DNA of 64,000 nt from Siphonodentalium dalli (lineage: Eukaryota > Mollusca > Scaphopoda > Gadilida > Siphonodentaliidae): assembly GCA_032622095.1 (NCBI GenBank), contig CP136066.1, positions 193,306,816-193,370,815 of the forward strand, in the 5' to 3' direction. Each line of letters begins with the position of its first letter. The stretch's first letter is position 1. The notes under the pieces are model-generated. The model was not told the DNA's origin, did not search any database, and saw only the letters and a list, made by a program, of their open reading frames with translations. This document shows, in pieces, positions 22,531-33,825 of the stretch. Made by a program: the position numbers and the translations under genes.

Positions 22531-22800
22531 GAATAAAGCGTGAGTAATCTCATTGTCCAAGAATGAGCCACATTGAGCACAACACAATCTATTTGGATAT
22601 GTGGTTTTATTCAACATAAGCACCAAATGACGCTGCTCCCTCGGCCGGCGCCGGTTGCGCGAAGCAGGTTTCGTGTATAAACAGGGATTGCTTAAATTGT
22701 ATGCCCCCGAGGAAATGCATGATGGAGTCTGATAATTCATGCACGTGAACTGATTATAAGGAAGACGTTTACAGATCGTAGAGTAAGATAGGGAATGCAA
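22423..22800 (-). pseudogene. LINE ORF2 C-terminal remnant
   Basis: The minus-strand frame contains a Cys-Cys-His-Cys knuckle (CAQC, then EITHALFSC) preceded by a basic HLVLMLNK-like stretch. This is the arrangement at the C-terminus of many non-LTR ORF2 proteins. The reverse-transcriptase part is absent, and upstream sequence runs into the element at 22865. I cannot name the clade. Confidence 0.4.
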
Positions 22801-22864
22801 TAGACTGTTCGATATCAGGATTGCTTTTGTACTGAGTTATATATACAATCTTTGCCAGACTCGA

Positions 22865-23717
22865 CGTAATAAAGCGTTAACAGCCTAAAATATCTTGGGT
22901 ATGTCTCAATAGAACCATACACATATGGATATCATTGGAACCGGCTCATTGACCACATTGTGATAGTTACAGTTATGCCCTGTGCCAATGCATTCTCTTA
23001 TATATGCGAGTCGACCATAGGTCGCCTCGCATATATAAGAGAATGCATTGGCCTAAAAAAAATCTTTTTTTAACACTTTTTACCATTTTTTCTTACATTC
23101 TTTAACAATTTTATAATTTTTAATGTGTTAAAGATACGGTTGGCCTTGACCGTGGGTATCCTGTGAAAATATTCCACCCGTCAAAAACCGCCACAAACAG
23201 AAAGAACAACAAAATGTAGACAGACTTTGTCCGTATACAAATAAGAAATATCGCATAAACAGTATGTTATTGTCATATTGTTGACCATTGTTGTGTAAAC
23301 AAAAGCCTAAAAAGTTACTTTTCTGGTGTTTGTTTATATTATGATGGTAAACATAAAGAGCGTTCTTTGTGGGTGAATTCCTGATATGGAACGAATAAAG
23401 AGCGTTTATGCCATTTGTGTGTGATTAGCCAGCAGCATTGTGTTGTCTTCTGTAACACAATCAGGCTCTTGCTTAGGTAAAATATAGTAAATCTTTATGA
23501 TAACATGCTGTTTACGCGATGGTCATGGTATATATGAACGAAACTGTATGCGTTTTAATGTTTTTCTGTTTACGGTGATTGGAACAAATATGAATATTTT
23601 CGACAACTAAGGCCTCACGTGCCTTTAAGCCAATGCATTCTCTTATATGTGCGAGGCGACCTATGGTCGACTCGCATATATAAGAGAATGCATTGGCACA
23701 GGGCCATTCTGTTGAAA
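22865..23717. mobile_element. CCCTTTACCC-group element with a nested TTAA element
   Basis: The interior matches 13700-14091 and 20923-21309 ('ACAGCCTAAAATATCTT', hairpins at 22984-23052 and 23629-23697). Both outer termini have lost the CCCTTTACCC sequence. Between the hairpins it is split by the 493-bp TTAA element 23132-23624. Confidence 0.75.
23132..23624 (-). mobile_element. TTAA-type non-autonomous transposon, copy 2
   Basis: 493 bp with TTAA at 23128-23131 and 23625-23628. It is the reverse complement of the element at 3246-3739 over its full length. Two sister copies of the host element (13988-13999 and 21213-21222) show the undisturbed GTGTTAAGCC site, so one TTAA became two on insertion. 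Confidence 0.9.
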
Positions 23718-24244
23718 CGAGGTCTCATTTGCAATGGTGATAGCGGAGGGGGACCACCCCACCCCCTCTGGCATCCGGCATCCGGCCTAAAATTGGGGCT
23801 GGAATCTGGAATACTCCATAACAGAGGGTGGCATCCGGAATACTATTTATACCAATTTAACCGATTGTTGCCAACGTTTATAGCTAAACAACGCATTGGT
23901 AGTATAAAATGTGCAATTCATTCTATATATGACCATATATACTCAAAGAAAGAATGAGACGTGGGAGTGATATGCAACTATCCCTTTACGTTTCTCCATT
24001 CCATCTCCGTGTCACAGCATAAAAACATTCCATGGGGGAATTCAGGGTCGGGTTTTAGCTTCTTCAATGATATTTTTGTTTTGAAATTCGCCACACCCAA
24101 CGATGCGGCCCGCTGAGTAACACCCTACTCATTGATGAGGAGGGTTTTTAGTTCGATAATGAAATATTGGTTCCATTTGACAGAGACAAACAAAAACTCC
24201 GCTGTTCCGGGCGGCGTGATGAACTGAATTCCATCCGGAGCGAT

Positions 24245-27200
24245 TAGTCCAGGATATATTGGTCGACCTCTGCACCCCCCCCCCAGGACTCAACTTCACC
24301 CACTAATTTTCTTTCTTATTGTCTCCTGTAATTTGTTCTGTTGTTAACAAGAACAAAAAGTGGCCGCAGAGACTCCAGACAAGATGGCGTCCATTATTTT
24401 TATATACACCAGGTATATCTTTGAGCAACATTATAGTAAAGATGATATCACATGCGGCATTGTTTCCGCTCGATTCGTTATGCTAATATACAACCATTAC
24501 AAATTAGCTAAAAATCTGACACCAGATTCCAATATGGCGGTAAAGATGGCCACCGAAATGTGATAATATGCTATTTTTCTGACATTTCACCACCTTTCGT
24601 TTGTCTCTGTGGGAAAATGTTGGCATCTTGGCGTAAATTTATATATTTATCGTATAGAAGAGTCATTGGCGAACACAAGGGGACCATAATATACATTCAT
24701 TGTGGTATATTTTTGTCCGATATCACGTTTTCCCAAATACCGGTATAATAGGTCAAAGCCGAACCGACGCTAATAACGCGATGAAAATTACATCGCGTTA
24801 TTAGCATCAATTCTGCTTTGACCTATTATACCGGTATTTGTAATGTAATGTTTCGAATCAATGAACAACTCCTATGCATATGTATGTACATGAGATACTC
24901 GAGGATTCCTCTTATACCTGAGTTGAGGAATATTCGCCCAAATCCAAGATGGCGGTCAAAATAGCCACAGAAATAGAAAAATCGCCTAAAATCGCTGATT
25001 TTAACATCAGTGAGCGTTATTGTCACGACAACTCCATACCTGCTTACTTAGTCGAAGAACTGTCCTCGTACCATATCCAAATAAAAGTCTCCAAAATCCA
25101 AAATGACGCCCACAATGGCGGACAGATTTTGAAAAATCACCGAAATTCCCTCATATTCACATCATTGAGTATTATTGTCGAGACAACTCCACCGATTCTT
25201 ACAGTTGAGTTGGAAATACTGAGGTGAAGTAATTACCTTACATGTCATACAAGAAATTGTTTTCCAAATCGAAGATGGCGACCGAAATTTGAAAACACGC
25301 CTACATTAATTTACTTTCTTACGATGGGCCTTATTGTTTCGCGATTTCTACCCACCATTACATGTTGATATGGAATATTGATATGAAGTATGTATTCATT
25401 TGAGTTTGGCAATTGGTACTCACAGTCAAGTAGGCGGTCAAGAAGTGTGGGTATATTATGCATTATGGTCTTCTACGCCTTATTTGTAGCAGAAGGGCAT
25501 CCGTCAAATGTCAGGCTTTCAACATTCGCAGCCATATACAGAAGTTTTCCGGGTACGTTAGTGCATTAGATGAGTATGTGAATTGATGAACCATATATTG
25601 AGAAGTGGCTGTTTGGGAAGATCACCATGTGTACATGTTGTTATCCCCATTAGGGCACCAAAGCTGAAAATACGCAGATAGAGACCGACACCGGCATATG
25701 CATCGTTTGAAACATTCCGATTAGTGGGACCTTTCCACAACGAAGTTTAGAAAACTGTGTTGGTGTGAGCGAGATAGATTAATCTGACGAAGAGACGGAA
25801 ACTGGTCCAGATAATGCTGAATGTGGCAAATCAGAATAAACTCAGGTACTGTTGTTTTGTTTCTTGGAAGTCAAAATATGACTATTCGGCGCACCTACTG
25901 GCCTATATACAGTTACGGCCATTATGGGCGCTTATTTTAGTGGAGAATGGATTTCGAAATGCCACATCGCGATTATTAATTGTGGGTTTTCATCCTTCCA
26001 GAAGGCTACGAGTTATGTTGGAACTAATAGATGGCTTATATTATTTACCGTTTTGTCCATCGAAATAATGACAAAAATTTAAATTAGTTTGTGATAATAT
26101 CGGCTTCTTTTCAATTTATGGCCGCCAGTTTGGTCGCCGTCTTGACTGTGAGAATTTGCCAAACTCAATTGAGTACTTCATATAAATTTTCCATATGAAC
26201 ATATAATTGTGGGCATAAATCGCGTAACAATAAGGCCCATCGAAAGAAAGTAAAAGAATGTAAGCTTGTTTTCAAATTTCTGTCGCCATTTTGGCCGCCA
26301 TCTTGAATTTGGAAAACATTTTCTGGCATGAGATGCAAGGTAATTACTTCACCTCAGTATTTCCAACTCAACTGTTAGCATGTGTCCAATTGTCACGAAA
26401 ATAATGCCCAATGGTGTGGAAATGAGGGAATTTCGGTGATTTTTCAAAATATTTCGGCCATTGTGGGCGCCATTTTAGATTTTGGGGGACTTTTATTTGG
26501 ATATGACATAAGGACAGTTCTTCGCCTAAGTGTTCCCAACTCACAATAGTAAACAGGTGTGGATTTGTCGTGACAATAACGTTCACTGATGTTAAAATCG
26601 GCGATTTTTCTATTTCTGGTGGCCATTTTGGCCGCCATCTTGGATTTGGGTGAATATTCCTCAACTCAAGTATAAGAGCAATCCTAGCTCGAGTAGCTAC
26701 TGCACATATATATGCATGGGTGTTGTTATAATAGCAATAACATACATTGATTCGAAACATTACATCGCGTTATTAGCGTCGATTCGCGGCTTTGACCTAT
26801 TATACCGGCATTTGAGAAAACGTGATATCGGACAAAAATATCTCACAATGAATGTATATAATGGTCGCCTTGTGTTTGCTAATGACTCTTCTATACGATA
26901 AATGTATAAATTCACGCCAAGATGCCAATATTTTCCCACAGAGACAAACGAAAGGTGGTAAAATGTCAAAAAAATAGCATATTTTCACATTTCGGCGGCC
27001 ATCTTTGCCGCCATATTGGATTCTGGTGTCGGATTTTTGGCTTATTTGTAAGGGTTGTATATTAGCATAACGAATCGCGCGGAAAACAAGACCGCATGTG
27101 ATATCATCTTCACTATAATGGCGATCAAAGAGATCTGGTGCATATAAAAAAAATATCGCCATGATGGACGCCATCTTGTCTGGAGTCTGCCGCCACTTTT

Positions 27201-27324
27201 TTTCTGGTTAACAACCGAAAAAAATTAGAGGAGACATTAAAAAAGAAAATTAGTGGGGTGAAGTTGAGTCATGGGGGGGGGGGGGGGGGGGGGTTGCAGA
27301 GGTCGACCAATATCTTCTGGACTA
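24245..27324. mobile_element. 3.1-kb foldback element with 1.2-kb arms
   Basis: Left arm about 24245-25450 and right arm about 26117-27324 are inverted copies from the TAGTCCAG ends to the CTCACAGTCAAG..GGCGGYC segment. The 666-bp spacer has no transposase frame (its longest frame, 25814-26068, has no motif). Each arm contains about six AAGATGGCGGC-like motifs in pairs. Exact CAAGATGGCGGC complements lie at 26294-26305 and 26631-26642. A 22-base G tract lies near 27272 and a C tract at the mirrored left position. Non-autonomous; mobiliser unknown. Confidence 0.8.
24736..24838. repeat. local palindrome unique to the left foldback arm
   Basis: A segment with 'TACCGGTATAATAGGTCAAA' and 'GCTAATAACGCGATG' is followed at once by its own inverse. 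The right arm has the segment only once (about 26763-26816). The left arm therefore gained an inverted duplication of about 50 bp. Confidence 0.8.
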
Positions 27325-27710
27325 GACTGGACTAGATGCCTCAAATTTTAGCGCCATGTTTACTAAGTTAGATTTTCAAGATCGCAAGTCGAAGTCTCGA
27401 AAGCGATCGAGTTATCTCTCGTCCAAGACATTTTGCGTTCACCGTATACACTATTGTTGTCATTGTTTCTATTGACGCCGGAATATTGTGAAATGCCGTC
27501 GTTCGATGGGTAGGAACATTAAATATGTGACAACCATAGTTAATTATGAATGCAAAAAACAACACTAAATAATATCTGTCATTGTAATTTCGGCATCCGG
27601 AATACGAAATATACAGGTTTCGGCATCCGGCGTACTGACACTCGGCATCCGGAATACTCTATATTAACCCCGGAATCCGGCGTACGAAAAGGGGGTGGTC
27701 CCCCTCATAG

Positions 27711-28235
27711 CTCGAGTGTTTGTAACCACGAGCCACCGAGCGTAATTGATTCACGCAGTTGATGCTTGATTTGTGTCATAATGCACAGTGAGATTAATTA
27801 GAGGAAACTGTTTACTAACCACAGTCAGGGTATTATTGGCCGATAAAACCTTGGTGCATGTTCTGGGTATGCAGATCTGACGCATCCTCCAATCAGGAGC
27901 GTGGCAAATGGATCTGAAACACTTTCAGAGGCGACGATTATGTTGAGTATATAGCATATACATTGTGTGTTGGCCGCTCAATTGTGGTCTCTGTTATGAC
28001 GGACCCGATTGTCTCCCTTGGTTTTATCGCTGAAATCTCGACCCCATCTGTAATCGAGTGTCATATTTAATACTCATTGATCGAATATTGTACTGGTTGC
28101 CCGACTATAAAGCTATCTAAGTGATGGCTTGATCGCAGATTATAGTCGTTTATATGCTAATAAAACACACACATCCAATAATACACAACACATATATGAT
28201 CACAATCTGTGATTTTGTGACAACTCAAAACTCAA
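27711..28235. other. no feature recognised
   Basis: No supported gene or repeat boundary. Confidence 0.4.
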
Positions 28236-28368
28236 TATGAATGTTGTCGTGTGGGACATATGCCGTCTCACCAATTAGCTATCGCAGGTAAATTGTGATG
28301 GTGTCAACCTTACTATAGGACAATATATCCTATCCGTAATCATAACAGTTATTTTTGCGAAAGGTCTC
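28236..28368 (-). mobile_element. half copy of the GAGACC TA element
   Basis: Shares the 'GTCTCACCAATTAGC' segment, the 'GATATATTGTCC'-like stretch and the terminus (reverse complement of GAGACCTTTCGCAAAA) with 5669-6063. It is followed by TA at 28369-28370. The other half is missing. Confidence 0.6.
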
Positions 28369-28375
28369 TATTTCA

Positions 28376-28690
28376 GAATTTAAACGGACACGGCTCATTC
28401 GAGCATCCAATTCTGTCTACGTAATTTGGAAGGAGGTATAAGATATGTTTGGCAAATAAACGAAATATTGATATACCGGCTATATGTGCTATTAACAACA
28501 CTGTGCATGGTCACAGCCATTTTCAAGCTGTTTTCCATTGTTCGCACAGAAGTGAAGCATACGCTCTGAATTTCCACCATAAAAGGAATAGACTAACACG
28601 CAATGCTCTTTTCTGTTCCATGCCGACGATGCCGTCCAAATGGCTTTTTGTTTGGGACCCAAACATGGTGTTCATGGTTCTAGTTGAAGT
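28376..28690 (+). repeat. dispersed repeat, mate of 45655-45960
   Basis: Both copies share 'CGTAATTTGGAAGGAGGTAT', 'TTTCCAKTTGTTCGCACA'-like sequence and 'TTGTTTGGGACCCAAACA'. A 139-codon frame starts here (28449-28868), but the second copy has out-of-frame indels and no equivalent frame. I treat the frame as accidental. Confidence 0.6.
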
Positions 28691-28994
28691 ATTTATGACC
28701 TATTCTTCAGGCCTCAGTTTCGGTACCGGTACTGCTGATTGTAAGAATAACAAAACGAACTGTATCTATAGTAGATTGAACTCAGTTTTACGAATACAGC
28801 CACCAATAATGGTTCTCTGTTTTTGGTTCTTTGTCCACGTTTTTGCTGTGTCTCTAAGAGAATCGTGATGACTTCACGACCACAACACCTATATATATAA
28901 GGTGCCACCAAGACTCCCCATCGTGTGATACCCCAACAGCGTGTGAGGTTAGCAGAAATTATCGACGAACGTCAGAGCAAAGAACGACACCCAG

Positions 28995-29240
28995 TGCATG
29001 GAGCTTCAAAGATGAACACAGTATCATTAAGCATTAAGGGAGGAACACAAACACAGAGATATCCTCCAGTTCAGAACCAAAATGCCTGTAATGACAATAA
29101 TTAGTTTGATTTCCACTTCAAGTGCATGGAGCTTCATAGATGAACAGCGTATCATTAAGGGAGGGGCACAAACAGAGATATCCTCTAATTCAGAACCAAA
29201 ATGCCTGCCATGACAATAATTAGTCTGATTTCCACTTCAA
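28995..29240 (+). repeat. tandem duplication of about 122 bp
   Basis: Two adjacent units run from AGTGCATGGAGCTTCA to TTTGATTTCCACTTCA. The first has an extra CATTAAG-type repeat. No coding frame. Confidence 0.8.
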
Positions 29241-29598
29241 CCTGCAAAGACACTTCGTTTTTTCTTCTTCGTGCAAAATTGAATTTACCAGATGAGCAGA
29301 CAGCGATGTAGTGTGTGGCAACGAGGATTAGCTTTAGTTAATTCGTTTTCTAACTGGATATAAGTGGGTCTGACAATCTGTGCCCATGTTAATTAAGTAG
29401 GGCGGATCCCGAAATAGTTCCACTTGGCCTGAATTCAGAATAGCATCTTCATACACACGACCACCAACAGGGAATGGTGCTACTCGACAATATAATAGCT
29501 CTCCAAACCGAAAATATGAAGAATATCTGACAATTACCAGAGATGTCATGGTTGGAGTATAACTGATGTTGCGAACAGGTGCACTTACACAATGTTAA

Positions 29599-29792
29599 TC
29601 CTCTATATACTAAATGGATTCTCCCACTCAGTTTTAAACTTATGCATTGGAATTGTATATTATTCATTTGGAGGAATGATCATGTAATAAAAGCAGACGA
29701 CATCCGGACCTAAAGCTTATGCACGAGCAGAAGGATTCACACTCTCTGGTGGGAATGTTGAGATAATAATGAGAATTTAGTACAGAAAAGGG
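29599..29792 (-). mobile_element. TTAA element of the CTRTACTAAATNCTC group
   Basis: 194 bp between TTAA at 29595-29598 and 29793-29796. The right terminus reads inward as CCCTTTTCTGTACTAAAT; the left end is a diverged TCCTCTATATACTAAAT. The internal block 'ATTCATTTGGAGGAATG' and the AGCAGACGAC motif are shared with copies at 46564-46940, 48775-48938, 52465-52691 and 61258-61528. Confidence 0.75.
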
Positions 29793-29814
29793 TTAATCGA
29801 CTTCACGGTGTTGA

Positions 29815-32445
29815 TGTTGATTGTCGTTATTCGCGTGTCTATATGTAAAACGCTGGGGGTGGTTATGTGAACCTATGTCGTGGATGTTATAACATGGGGG
29901 TGATGTCGATTATCGTTATCCCATGTCAATATGTATATAGCTGGGTGATTGTGTGACAGGGTTGGGGTAATCGTAATCAGTAATCGTAATCAAAGTAATC
30001 GATTACACAATTTGGAGTAATCGTCTGTAATCAGTAATCATGACATTTCTTGATTACAAGTAATCGTAATCGTAATCGATTACTTTCAAATGTACCTGAA
30101 ATCATGATTACATTTTGATTACTTTTTGATTACTTTTTGATTACTTTTACTATAATATCCATATGGATGGCTATTGGATATTCATAGTCTCATAATGTGG
30201 TACTGTGGAGTGTGAAAAGATACAAACAACATGTTAGAAAGTTAGTACAATTTTCTCATGTGTTATGTTAGTGGTACAGTGTGTATGTACATTCTGGCAG
30301 TGGACACAGATAACAACACCCAAGTGTTGAATACAGCATGGATGGCAATAAACTTGTGATACAGACAATGAAATGTTCTAATATGAATAAATAGGCTAGC
30401 CGACTTCAATTATGATTAAATTGACTACTGCAGACAATGGCTGTATAGAGTCACACTGGTAGAATATGACTAATTAACTGAACAAAGCAGGTGTGATGTA
30501 CATCGGTAGACCTAATTAGCTGGTTTGTCATTTACTGCACTCTTGGAGTTAAGCCTCATTTAATCCTCATCAGGATTAACAACGGATGATCATCAAATAA
30601 ATCTTAATGTTATCTTCATTGTGCTGAGTATAGAATCTAACATAACATGCAAATAATTTATTATTGCTTCTGGTGATATTTCCATAACTAGTATGCGTTA
30701 GTTTGAATGCATGTAAGAAAATTAAAAATATATTAAAATATATTAAAATAAATAAATACACATAAACCATAATATATTCCCAATAAGTTGGTGCATAACT
30801 TCATGATGAAACCTTTCAAATACATGTAAATGTAAAAAGTTTATATGTTTATTGGTTGCTTCTTTCTATTATTCAGTCGTTTCTTGTTTCCATGTTATGC
30901 AGTGATGTCTTTATTCAATCAAATTTGATATGTTAATTTTAATTATTTCATTATTTATTCCTATGCGATCAAAATGGTTGGAAACTAACAATTGTAATCA
31001 GATGTAATCAAAAAAGTAATCGATTACATTTACTAAAGTAATTGTAATCGTAATCGATTACATTCGAAAAAATGTAATCAGTAATCGTAATCGTAATCAT
31101 GTAAATCAAAAGTAATTGTAATCGTAATCGATTACATTCGAAAAAATGTAATCAGTAATCGTAATCGTAATCATGTAAATCAAAAGTAATTGTAATCGTA
31201 ATCGATTACATTGGCATGTAATCGCACCAACCCTGTTGTGTGAACCTATGTCGTGGATGTTATCACATGGGGGTGATGTCGATTGTCGTTATCCGCGTGT
31301 CTATATCTAAAACGCTGGGGTGGTTATGTGAACCTATGTCGTGGATGTTGTTATCACATGAGAGATGTCGATTATCGTTATCCCATGTCAATATGTATAT
31401 AGCTGGGGTGATTGTGTGAACCTATGTCGTGGATGTTATCACATGAGGTTGATGTCGATTGTCGGTATCCGCGTGTCTATATCTAAAACGCTGGGGTGGT
31501 TATGTAAACCTATGTCGTGGATGTTGTTATCACATGCGAGATGTCGATTATCGTTATCCCATGTCAATATGTATATAGCTGGGGTGATTGTGTGAACCTA
31601 TATGTCGTGGATGTTATCACACGAGGGTGAAGTTAATTTTCGGTATCCAAGTGACTATGTATATAGCTGGGGTGATTGTGTGAACCTATGTCGTGGATGT
31701 TATCACATGAGGGTGATGTTTATTGTCGGTATCCACGTGTCTATGTATATAGATGGGGTGGATATGTGAACCTATGTCGTGGATGTTATCACATGATGTT
31801 GATGTCGATTGTCGTTATCGTGTGTATATGTATATAGCTGGGATGGTTATGTGAACCTATGTCGCGGATGTTATCACATGAGGTTTATGTCGACTATCGT
31901 TATCCGCGTGGCTATGTATATAGCTGGGGCCTGGGGTGGATATGTGAACCTATGTCGTGGATGTTATCACATGAGGTTGATGTCGATTGTCGGTATCCGC
32001 GTGTCTATGTATATAGCTGGGGTGGTTATGTGAACCTATGTCGTGGATGTTATCACACGAGGGTGATGTTAATTGTCGGTATCCGCGTGACTATGTATAT
32101 AGCTGGGGTGATTGTGTGAACCTATGTCATGCATGTTATCACATGATGTTGATGTCGATTGTCGTTATCCGTGTGTCTATGTATATAGCTGGGATGGTTA
32201 TGTGAACCTATGTCGCAGATGTTATCACATGAGGTTTATGTCGACTACCGTTATCCGCGTGGCTATGTATATAGCTGGGGCCTGGGGGTGGTTATGTGAA
32301 CCTATATGTCGTGGATGTTATCACACGAGGGTGGTGCTGATTGTCGTTATCCGCGTGTCTATGTATATAGCTGGGGTGGATATGTGAACCTATGTCGTGG
32401 ATGTTATCACATGAGGTTGATGTCGATTGGCGTTATCCGCGTGTC
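29815..32445 (+). repeat. 86-bp minisatellite, split by a hAT-type element
   Basis: Units contain 'GTGAACCTATGTCGTGGATG', 'TTATCACATGAGG', 'GTCGATTGTCGKTATCCGCG' and 'TATGTATATAGCTGGGG'. There are nearly 16 units in all: one and a half at 29815-29956 and the rest at 31236-32445. The variants (for example an extra GCCTGGGG after AGCTGG) recur at intervals, so blocks of several units were copied together. Frames across it up to 98 codons are unit artefacts. Confidence 0.9.
29957..31235. mobile_element. 1279-bp non-autonomous hAT-type element
   Basis: Termini CAGGGTTGG and CCAACCCTG are bracketed by a perfect 8-bp duplication TTGTGTGA (29949-29956 and 31236-31243). Inside each end is a dense field of TAATCG/CGATTA repeats, extending about 180 bp at the left and 220 bp at the right. 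The core is AT-rich with no transposase frame. The 8-bp TSD and CAGGG start are classical for hAT. Confidence 0.9.
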
Positions 32446-32449
32446 GATG

Positions 32450-32570
32450 TATTTATTATCTTATATATATATGCGAGGCTCACTATGGGAGAGTCACATA
32501 TATAAGAGAAGACACTGGCACAATGTATTTAATACTGCACTAGCGCAGCTCCCGCCACGAAAGGGATATA
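32450..32570. mobile_element. CCCTTTCATGAC-group fragment with degenerate hairpin
   Basis: One decayed hairpin (TTATATATATGCGAGGCTC to its inverse) is followed by GCGCAGCTCCCGCCACGAAAGG, a right end like that of 7909-8148. It abuts the end of the 86-bp array. Confidence 0.55.
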
Positions 32571-32859
32571 TTATAGCGAAGCTATATTCAATTCTCAATT
32601 AGCGTGGATTGGTGTTCCATATATACAACGGGAGGCAACCTGATTTGGGTCTATTTTAAATTATGTAATAGTTGCTTACGAGGGGTGATGGGTCGGATAT
32701 ATATCTGAGTGCATGGGTGTAGATTCGTAGTGAATTTAAACATATGTGCGGTCTTTCTTGCACCTTAGTCCATCATAAAAATACTTGTATAATTGGCAGC
32801 TTTGCGATAAAGCCTATATCAGCTGAAACCCAAATCATTCATCAGTACTACTTCAACGA

Positions 32860-33376
32860 AAAACAATTCAAGTGGGCGAATGTAGTGTCTGTTTCAATCA
32901 ATATCGATACCTCAATATCGATACCATTGCACAGGATGATGCAGATTGCTCATGCAATATATGCCCCAGAATTTCACCTCCTTCATTGCCGAAAGCACGA
33001 TTAAATTCGTTCGAAAGGAAACATAACTATGCTAATGAGCGCGTTCATTCGCATAAAACTCTAATAAAATTAGCGCTGGTATATAAAATATCGACGGGGT
33101 TGTCACCTGGACTTGTTTGTGTATTAAGAGTTTAATTCACTCTATAATGACACAATGGTGCAACCGTGCAAACAACGATACTCTACCTCATATGAATATC
33201 AAATACACAACACACAACTCTCTCTTATTATACTGCTATATACTGGAGCAACTCCTGTGACGTTACCACGTTGTAGACAATTTTATTATAGCTGGGATAT
33301 TTCACCAACGGATTCTTGGAATAAGGTAACTCATGTGACATTTAATGGCATGTTTATATGCATGAGCCCGGGATAG
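32860..33376 (+). pseudogene. unrecognised Cys-rich coding remnant
   Basis: Two frames in succession look protein-like. The first (about 32866-33135) has ECSVC, then CSCNIC and PPSL spaced like a zinc-binding segment. The second (33155-33376, another phase) has LPRCRQFYYSWDISPTDSW. A stop and a phase change lie between them. I think they are parts of one decayed gene, but I cannot name the family with confidence and no partner copy is in the window. Chance is not excluded. Confidence 0.3.
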
Positions 33377-33427
33377 CCCGGCCAATCGCGTCGGCCTTGT
33401 TAACCGAGCTGAGCGCGTGAGGTGTTT

Positions 33428-33825
33428 ATGGAATCAGGGAGCTAAAATATGTTCCAGAGTCCAGAAGAATGCCATTCATCTGATACATGTGACACGTTAT
33501 TAAAGGATGACATCGTGTTTATTTGATTTATAAATCATATCTAAATAATTTAAGCTGGTGAATTAATGGGGGAATGGATTTTTGTGAGTGGGAAATTTAT
33601 TTAACTGGCTGCTGTAGTTCTGGGTTTTTCCATATCAAATTTGGCTGTGGGATATCCCTGTCGTACACTTGGGGATTTATTTTAAAAAGTAAACACATCA
33701 ACTGGTGTCAATCTAGCTGGGTACACATTACTGGAGTGGCATGTAGGCTTCAATTCAGTGAATTTGGCCGAAACGTTAACACTGTCGCCTATGGAAAACC
33801 ATTTAGTTCAGTGATTCCTTATATG
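33428..33825 (+). repeat. dispersed repeat or duplicated exon, copy B
   Basis: Partner of 1268-1735. Its frame (33574-33891) lacks the 10 codons present in copy A but otherwise keeps register. Several differences in the second half are silent (for example GGT/GGA, GCC/GCA, TGC/TGT, AGC/AGT). Confidence 0.5.

Larger units (their letters stand above)
23740..27710. mobile_element. outer element with GGCATCCGG repeats around a foldback
   Basis: The ends carry the inverted pair GGAGGGGGACCACCCC (23745) and GGGGGTGGTCCCCCTC (27690). Several copies of GGCATCCGGAATAC-like sequence occur at both flanks (23760-23850 and 27588-27685). The 3.1-kb foldback 24245-27324 sits inside. I cannot tell whether the outer ends form a transposon in their own right. 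Confidence 0.4.

Noticed and set aside
24360-24563. 67-codon frame in the foldback arm as a transposase remnant
   Set aside because: It overlaps the YY1-like motif pair, has no DDE-type motif, and the mirrored arm does not preserve the frame.
28449-28868. 139-codon open frame as a gene
   Set aside because: It starts in a dispersed repeat whose second copy (45655-45960) has out-of-frame indels and no equivalent frame. No motif or codon signature.
31365-32602. Frames of up to 98 codons with repeating YVNLCRGCYH peptides
   Set aside because: Products of the 86-bp minisatellite read in rotating phases.
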